From Betaproteobacteria bacterium (GTDB lineage: Bacteria; Pseudomonadota; Gammaproteobacteria; Burkholderiales; Burkholderiaceae_D), in contig JAATFN010000430.1 of the NCBI GenBank assembly GCA_015655165.1, positions 1 through 10,948 on the forward strand: DNA of 10,948 bases. The letters are read 5' to 3'. Within the stretch, counting starts at the first letter, position 1, and every line of letters starts with the position of its first letter. The notes below the pieces were generated by a model that ran no database searches, had not been told where the DNA came from, and saw only the letters and a list, made by a program, of their open reading frames with translations. A program made the position numbers and the translations under genes. Of the stretch, positions 7,248 through 10,948 are shown piece after piece.

Positions 7248-7937
7248 TTACTTGCTCTCTTCGGAAATAAACCGGTAGATAGCCGCGCCGATGATGGCAC
7301 CGACAATTGGTGCCAACCAGAATAACCAGAGTTGCGAGACAGCCCAGTCACCTACATAGAGGGCAACACCAGTACTTCTTGCAGGGTTGACCGATGTGTT
7401 GGTCACAGGAATACTGATCAAATGGATCAATGTTAATGCCAGGCCGATTGGAATTGGCGCAAAACCAGCCGCTGCATGCTTGCTTGTTGCACCCAAAATG
7501 ACAATCAGGAAAAAGGCTGTCAATACGACTTCACACACCAGCGCCGACAATAAAGAATAGCCGCCAGGGGAATGTTCACCGTAACCGTTGGATGCAAAAC
7601 CATGGGCAACATCGAAACCTGTCGCACCACTGGCAATGATATACAACACACCACCTGCAGCAATACCGCCAATGACCTGAGCAACAATGTAAGGCAGTAG
7701 CTTGTTGGCAGGGAAACGCCCACCAACCCACAAGCCGACCTATACTGCCGGGTTGAAATGCCCGCCAGAGATATGGCCGACTGCAAATGCCATGGTTAAC
7801 ACTGTCAGGCCGAAGGCGAGTGCGACGCCTGCAAAACCGATTCCTAACTCAGGGTAGGCTGCGGCGAGTACTGCACTGCCACAACCGCCTAATACAAGCC
7901 AGAACGTACCTAAAAATTCTGCGACAACTTGTTTCAT
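7248..7937 (-). pseudogene. aqpZ: Aquaporin Z interrupted by one in-frame amber codon
   Basis: A single reading frame of 230 codons encodes a protein matching E. coli AqpZ (231 residues) almost end to end, apart from TAG at codon 66 (7740-7742). The start at 7937 ([15 protein letters not shown]) has AAGGAA (7945-7950) seven bases upstream. Before the stop are TM1-2 and the first NPA box (HFNPAV, Asn62). After it the frame resumes at once with [12 protein letters not shown] and continues to the second NPAR box and SEESK. The ar/R selectivity residues of AqpZ map to Phe42, His172, Thr181 and Arg187, all present. E. coli has Thr at the interrupted position; a Ser codon TCG would give TAG by one change. 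As written only a 65-residue fragment would be made unless the stop is suppressed. No other lesion is seen, so the mutation is very recent or a sequencing error. The family role is inner-membrane water flux. Confidence 0.9.
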
Positions 7938-8117
7938 TTCATGATTCCTTATTCTAAATATTGATGGTGCAACATGCGCAAACAATGCCAAAGAGCACTG
8001 CACGAACATCGCTATCACTGCTTTATTGCTGCAAAGCAATGATTATGCTACCACAGGAATATTACTGTTTTGTATTCATAATCTGACAGAACCTTTTAGA
8101 ATCCATCGCTATGCGCT

Positions 8118-8149
8118 CTAGACCTATTGATATCTGAATTTGGGTCTAG
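8118..8149. promoter_or_regulatory. Inverted repeat upstream of the kinase operon, candidate activator site
   Basis: CTAGACCTA (8118-8126) pairs with TGGGTCTAG (8141-8149), nine positions with one G-U/mismatch, around a 14-base centre. No T-tract follows. Its centre lies about 150 bases upstream of the predicted sigma-54 start, a usual distance for an enhancer-binding activator. The binding protein is unknown. Confidence 0.35.
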
Positions 8150-8258
8150 TCTTAATTATTGGGGTGATTGAAACGTTATATTCCATGTGCAAAAGAGCAA
8201 TCAGGTGGGGTACATGCAAGTGAAGCAAGTTGATTTTGGTACTGTATTTTGAGATGGC

Positions 8259-8274
8259 CGGCATAAACCTTGCG
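8259..8274 (+). promoter_or_regulatory. Candidate sigma-54 (-24/-12) promoter of the kinase-regulator operon
   Basis: The 16 bases read CGGCATAAACCTTGCG. Against TGGCAC-N5-TTGCW it keeps GGCA and TTGC, with the invariant GG (8260-8261) and GC (8272-8273) exactly 10 bases apart. The predicted transcription start is near 8285, 29 bases before the ATG. The first and last consensus positions deviate. Confidence 0.55.
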
Positions 8275-8313
8275 TAAGACTCCAGGAAATACTTTTGTCA
8301 TCTTCTTTTACTC

Positions 8314-9513
8314 ATGTTACATACCAAGCAAGACACGCTACATAACATGCCACATCTGGCAGACGAATATATCGATAACGGTATATTGCGCAACAAGTTG
8401 ATGCTCTTACTGGACTCGACCGGCGAGGGATTTTATGGCATTGACATGGATGGATGTTGCACATTTATTAACCGTGCAGGCGCACAAATGCTTGGTTATT
8501 CAGCGGATGAATTGATTGGCCGCAACATGCATGATCACATTCATTGTCGTCATCCAAATGGCACGCATTATCCTGAAGAGCATTGTCCTATTTTATTGGC
8601 CTATAAAATAGGACAGTCTTGCCGGGTTGATGATGAAGTGTTTTGGCGATCGGACGGCACATCTATTCCTGTCGAATATGCATCCTATCCCATCATCGAG
8701 GAAGACAACGTCTGCGGTGCAGTCATTACATTCAACGATATTTCAAAGCGTAAACAGGCGGAAATCGAGCTGCAGCAAGCCAAAGCCGAGCTTGAATTGC
8801 ATGTTGACGAACGCACGCAAGCCTTGTCTGCCGCGCTAAAACAAGTGCGCGAGCTATCTGCCCATGCCAACTCTGTACGGGAAGAAGAACGCACAAGAAT
8901 TGCCCGGGAAATCCATGACGAGCTTGGTAGCTTGTTAATTGCATTGAAACTCGATGTGAACTGGATGGCCAGGCGTGTCGCCGATCTTGAACCGGTTGCC
9001 AAAAAGTGCGAAACAATGAACCGGTCGATAGAAACCGCTGTCGTGGAAGTTGGGCGCATTATTACCGACTTGCGTCCGAGTATTCTTGATCATCAATGGT
9101 TGATTGCCGCTTTGGAGTGGCAAGCACAGGAGTTCTCCGAATCGACCGAGTTGCCTTGCGACATTCAATTTCATATCGAACCTGATGCCCCGATTCCTCA
9201 AGGGGCAATTGCGATTGCCACCTTCCGGATATTTCAGGAAATCCTCAGCAATGTTGCCAGACATGCATTTGCTACACGTATACGTATCAGTATGCATTTG
9301 TCTACGACGGAACTGGTCATGGAAGTCGAAGACGATGGTATCGGGGCTTCTGCCAAGGCATTGGAAGACTCCCGGTCTTATGGTGTGATGGGGATGCGTG
9401 AACGTGCTTTGCACTTTTCCGGGACATTGCGTATTACCAATTGCAATAATGCACCAAGACGAGGCACATTGGTACGACTCACACTCCCATTAACCAATCG
9501 ACTGGACGACTAA
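8314..9513 (+). CDS. Soluble PAS-HisKA_3 sensor histidine kinase
   Basis: A 399-residue kinase of the NarX/DesK (HisKA_3) class with no membrane segment, hence a cytosolic sensor. A PAS domain spans about 27-147. It contains a Cys/His-rich stretch at 73-91 (CRHPNGTHYPEEHCP), a variant seen in other PAS kinases. A coiled coil follows at about 146-188. The dimerisation domain has EERTRIAREIHDELG with phospho-acceptor His201. The HATPase_c domain has N-box Asn313 (EILSNVARHA), VEDDGIG at 338-344 and YGVMGMRER at 356-364. All catalytic boxes look intact. The gene is followed one base later by its response regulator, so the two should be translationally coupled partners. The signal is unknown; proximity to nrtA suggests nitrate, nitrite or nitrogen status. 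The start is uncertain: no clear Shine-Dalgarno precedes 8314 or the alternative ATG at 8347. Confidence 0.9.
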   Translation: MLHTKQDTLHNMPHLADEYIDNGILRNKLMLLLDSTGEGFYGIDMDGCCTFINRAGAQMLGYSADELIGRNMHDHIHCRHPNGTHYPEEHCPILLAYKIGQSCRVDDEVFWRSDGTSIPVEYASYPIIEEDNVCGAVITFNDISKRKQAEIELQQAKAELELHVDERTQALSAALKQVRELSAHANSVREEERTRIAREIHDELGSLLIALKLDVNWMARRVADLEPVAKKCETMNRSIETAVVEVGRIITDLRPSILDHQWLIAALEWQAQEFSESTELPCDIQFHIEPDAPIPQGAIAIATFRIFQEILSNVARHAFATRIRISMHLSTTELVMEVEDDGIGASAKALEDSRSYGVMGMRERALHFSGTLRITNCNNAPRRGTLVRLTLPLTNRLDD

Positions 9514-9514
9514 T

Positions 9515-10162
9515 ATGATTCGGCTTTTATTATGCGATGACCATCGTATTGTCCGGGAAGGGCTAAAGCAAATTCTCGCCGAGACCGGTGATATTGAGGT
9601 TGCAGCCGAGTGTGTTAACGGACCGGAGGTCCTGGAGAAGGTCCAGACTGAAATTATCGATCTGGTCTTGCTGGATATCGCTTTGCCCATACAAGACGGT
9701 ATGGAAGTTTTACGTCTTCTGAAACTCCGGATGCCGCGCTTACCGGTATTGATGCTCTCAACCTACCCGGAAAAGCAATATGCGGCGCGTTGTTATCGTC
9801 TGGGCGCGGCAGGTTACCTCAATAAAAGTGCGGATATCGACCAGTTAACCGAAGCAATCCGTAAAACGGCGAATGGCGGCATTTATGTCAGCCCGCAATC
9901 GGCAGAAAGCCTTGCGGCACAATTAAGTCCGGCCTTGCTTAACAATAAGCAGATGGCTTTGCACGACACCTTGTCACATCGGGAATATCAGGTATTCGAA
10001 TTGATTATCACCGGTAAGGGCGTGAAAGATATTGCCGATCAATTGGCATTAAGTCCGACCACTGTTAGCACTTACCGCAGCCGGATTCTGGAAAAAATAG
10101 GTGTGACAAACGATGTTGGTATTGCGATGTATGCAGTCAAGCATCATCTTTTAACGCTATAG
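9515..10162 (+). CDS. NarL/FixJ-family response regulator
   Basis: A 215-residue two-domain DNA-binding regulator. The receiver domain (about 1-118) has the acidic pair Asp8-Asp9, phospho-acceptor Asp54 (LVLLDIALP), switch Ser82 and Lys104, all as expected. The LuxR-type helix-turn-helix (about 150-210) has LSHREYQVFELI, then GVKDIADQLALSPTTVSTYR for the recognition helix. Its ATG follows the kinase stop TAA after a single base, so it is co-transcribed and probably translationally coupled with the HisKA_3 kinase; that pairing of kinase class and NarL-type regulator is the usual one. The likely target is the adjacent nitrate-uptake operon, by position only. NarL-type regulators do not themselves remodel sigma-54 polymerase, so if the -24/-12 promoters are real, another activator is needed. 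Confidence 0.94.
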   Translation: MIRLLLCDDHRIVREGLKQILAETGDIEVAAECVNGPEVLEKVQTEIIDLVLLDIALPIQDGMEVLRLLKLRMPRLPVLMLSTYPEKQYAARCYRLGAAGYLNKSADIDQLTEAIRKTANGGIYVSPQSAESLAAQLSPALLNNKQMALHDTLSHREYQVFELIITGKGVKDIADQLALSPTTVSTYRSRILEKIGVTNDVGIAMYAVKHHLLTL

Positions 10163-10170
10163 CACTCTGA

Positions 10171-10204
10171 TGCCATTTTGTAGTTAAAAGACTACAACAA
10201 GGCA
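10171..10204. promoter_or_regulatory. Long inverted repeat upstream of nrtA
   Basis: TTGTAGT (10178-10184) and ACTACAA (10191-10197) pair perfectly around TAAAAG, and the outer arms TGCC (10171-10174) and GGCA (10201-10204) also pair. No T-tract follows, so a terminator for the regulator gene is doubtful. Its centre is about 68 bases upstream of the predicted nrtA transcription start, fitting an activator or regulator site. Confidence 0.45.
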
Positions 10205-10229
10205 TGAATTTATGACATCCAACATGCAA

Positions 10230-10245
10230 TGGCATAGCACTTGCA
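10230..10245 (+). promoter_or_regulatory. Candidate sigma-54 (-24/-12) promoter of nrtA
   Basis: The 16 bases read TGGCATAGCACTTGCA, matching TGGCAC-N5-TTGCW at all but one consensus position. GG (10231-10232) and GC (10243-10244) are exactly 10 bases apart. The predicted start is near 10256, giving a leader of about 44 bases. The motif sits within an inverted repeat, ATGCAA (10224-10229) and TTGCAT (10241-10246). Confidence 0.72.
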
Positions 10246-10299
10246 TTCTTTCACCTGTGTATGTAATTACCACTATTACTCACCAGAGCAGGGGAAAAT

Positions 10300-10948
10300 A
10301 TGTCAACGTCTTCAGACAACAACGTCTTTCATACTTATGATGCACAGCGCGCAGGCAATACCTGTTCATGCGGCAGTCATGCGACCCAGGACCAGCATGA
10401 AGAAGCATTACGCCTTGAACGTGCCCAACATGTCGAACACTTAAGTAATGATGTTGTTGAAGAATCCGTCATGCGTGCGTTGTTTCCTGACATAACGCAA
10501 CGGCGTCATTTTCTGCGGGCAGCAGGCATCAATACTGCACGGGCGGCGATTGCAAGCGTATTGCCACTGGGCGCCTTGCAAGCGATGGCGCAAGAAAAAG
10601 CGGGTGCCCCTGAAAAGAAAAATCTGAACATCGGCTTTATTGCCATTACCTGCGCAGCTCCGCTGATTATGGGTGATCCGCTGGGATTTTATCGCCAACA
10701 GGGCTTGAATGTCACATTGAATAAAGTGGCAGGTTGGGCATTAATCCGTGACAAGATGATCAATAAAGAACTCGACGCATCCCAGTTTTTGTCGCCAATG
10801 CCGTTGGCCATGTCGATGGGGGTTGGTAGTAATCCCGAACAAATGCGCATTGCATCGATGCAAAATATCAACGGGCAAGCGATTACATTACATCTCAAAC
10901 ACAAAGACAAGCGCGACCCCAAACAATGGAAAGGGTTCAAGTTTGCGA
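10300..10948 (+). CDS. nrtA: Nitrate ABC transporter substrate-binding protein, 3' truncated by window edge
   Basis: The first 216 residues of a NrtA/CmpA-family protein that binds nitrate (or nitrite) in the periplasm for an ABC importer. The start has AGGGGA (10290-10295) four bases upstream. The mature part begins near residue 107 with KNLNIGFIAITCAAPLIMG and continues with GLNVTLNKVAGWALIRDKM, LSPMPLAMSMG and QNINGQAITLHLK, all family hallmarks. Export looks Tat-dependent: QRRHFLRAAG (Arg68-Arg69), a weakly hydrophobic segment to about 96, and AMA before Gln98 as a likely cleavage site. Unusually, about 67 residues precede the twin arginines, including CSCGSH (Cys22, Cys24, His27) and a charged helix-like stretch. 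Permease and ATPase genes (nrtB, nrtC/D) would be expected beyond the right edge. Substrate choice between nitrate and bicarbonate cannot be proved, but the Tat type and context favour nitrate. Confidence 0.9.
   Translation, partial: MSTSSDNNVFHTYDAQRAGNTCSCGSHATQDQHEEALRLERAQHVEHLSNDVVEESVMRALFPDITQRRHFLRAAGINTARAAIASVLPLGALQAMAQEKAGAPEKKNLNIGFIAITCAAPLIMGDPLGFYRQQGLNVTLNKVAGWALIRDKMINKELDASQFLSPMPLAMSMGVGSNPEQMRIASMQNINGQAITLHLKHKDKRDPKQWKGFKFA

Larger units (their letters stand above)
7938..8313. other. 376-base divergent intergenic region between aqpZ and the kinase operon
   Basis: No gene is supported here; the frame open back from aqpZ to 8039 has no family similarity before Met at 7937. 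It holds the aqpZ ribosome-binding site (7945-7950), a small perfect hairpin (ATTGCT 8025-8030, AGCAAT 8035-8040), a longer dyad at 8118-8149 and a candidate sigma-54 promoter at 8259-8274 for the kinase operon. Confidence 0.6.

Noticed and set aside
7978..7989. Sigma-54-like element (GCAA/TGCC) upstream of aqpZ on the minus strand
   Set aside because: Only 4 bases separate the two elements instead of 6, which breaks the obligatory GG-GC spacing.
7248..8039. Two separate genes (7248-7733 and 7740-8039) instead of one aqpZ
   Set aside because: Both parts are in the same frame, separated only by TAG and three sense codons, and join seamlessly into one AqpZ. The stretch 7938-8039 has no AqpZ similarity, while Met at 7937 has a good ribosome-binding site.
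8127..8140. FNR/ANR-like box beginning TTGAT
   Set aside because: The right half reads GAATT, not ATCAA; only one half-site matches.
8935..9414. 159-residue open frame on the minus strand
   Set aside because: It is antisense to the intact HATPase region of the histidine kinase, with no recognisable domain.
8314..9513. NreB-type oxygen-sensing iron-sulphur kinase
   Set aside because: The NreB pattern of two CxxC pairs is absent; the Cys positions in this PAS do not fit.
10441..10940. Minus-strand open frames at 10441-10698 and 10689-10940
   Set aside because: They are antisense to nrtA, whose plus-strand frame is open from 10300 to the window edge with clear family motifs.
1..10948. CRISPR arrays, tRNA/rRNA genes, insertion sequences, toxin-antitoxin or defence genes
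   Set aside because: Read through both strands for regularly spaced repeats, transposase-like frames and tRNA-like arms; none found.

Overview
The window reads as chromosomal DNA of a Gram-negative proteobacterium, most likely a betaproteobacterium (Burkholderiales/Oxalobacteraceae-like). Grounds for this are two small outer-membrane beta-barrels ending in Phe, an AqpZ very close to the proteobacterial type, an NrtA-type nitrate-binding protein with a Tat signal and a long Cys/His-bearing N-terminus, and -24/-12 promoters. Base composition looks only moderately GC by eye. The taxon is inference. I see no tRNA, rRNA, insertion sequence, CRISPR array or phage gene.

Layout, left to right. (1) 1-739: 3' part of a patatin-like phospholipase gene. 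(2) 827-2429: an Lrp/AsnC regulator (minus) divergent from an EamA/DMT exporter (plus), with dyad symmetries between them; probably a local regulator-exporter pair. (3) 2612-3863: two tandem 182-residue outer-membrane beta-barrel proteins, about 45% identical and sharing leader blocks, closed by a clear rho-independent terminator. (4) 4063-6633: an 856-residue PAS-PAS-GAF-GGDEF-EAL protein with the DosP architecture. Its first PAS carries the FixL/DosP haem-ligating His and distal Arg, so it is probably an O2/haem-controlled cyclic-di-GMP enzyme. (5) 6641-7063: a DUF2721 membrane protein (minus), convergent with the previous gene. (6) 7248-7937: aqpZ (minus), intact except for one in-frame amber codon just after the first NPA motif, followed by a good terminator. 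(7) 8314-10162: a soluble PAS-HisKA_3 histidine kinase and a NarL-type response regulator, one base apart. (8) 10300 to the right edge: the start of nrtA.

The right third forms one story. Both the kinase-regulator operon and nrtA are preceded by candidate sigma-54 promoters with the invariant GG and GC exactly 10 bases apart. This suggests nitrogen-limitation (NtrC-type) control of nitrate uptake together with a dedicated two-component system. The most unusual observations are the amber codon in an otherwise perfect aqpZ, the FixL-like haem PAS in a DosP-type protein, the matched sigma-54 promoters, and the 67-residue Cys/His-containing segment before the Tat motif of NrtA. The families themselves are known; I found no clearly new multi-gene system.
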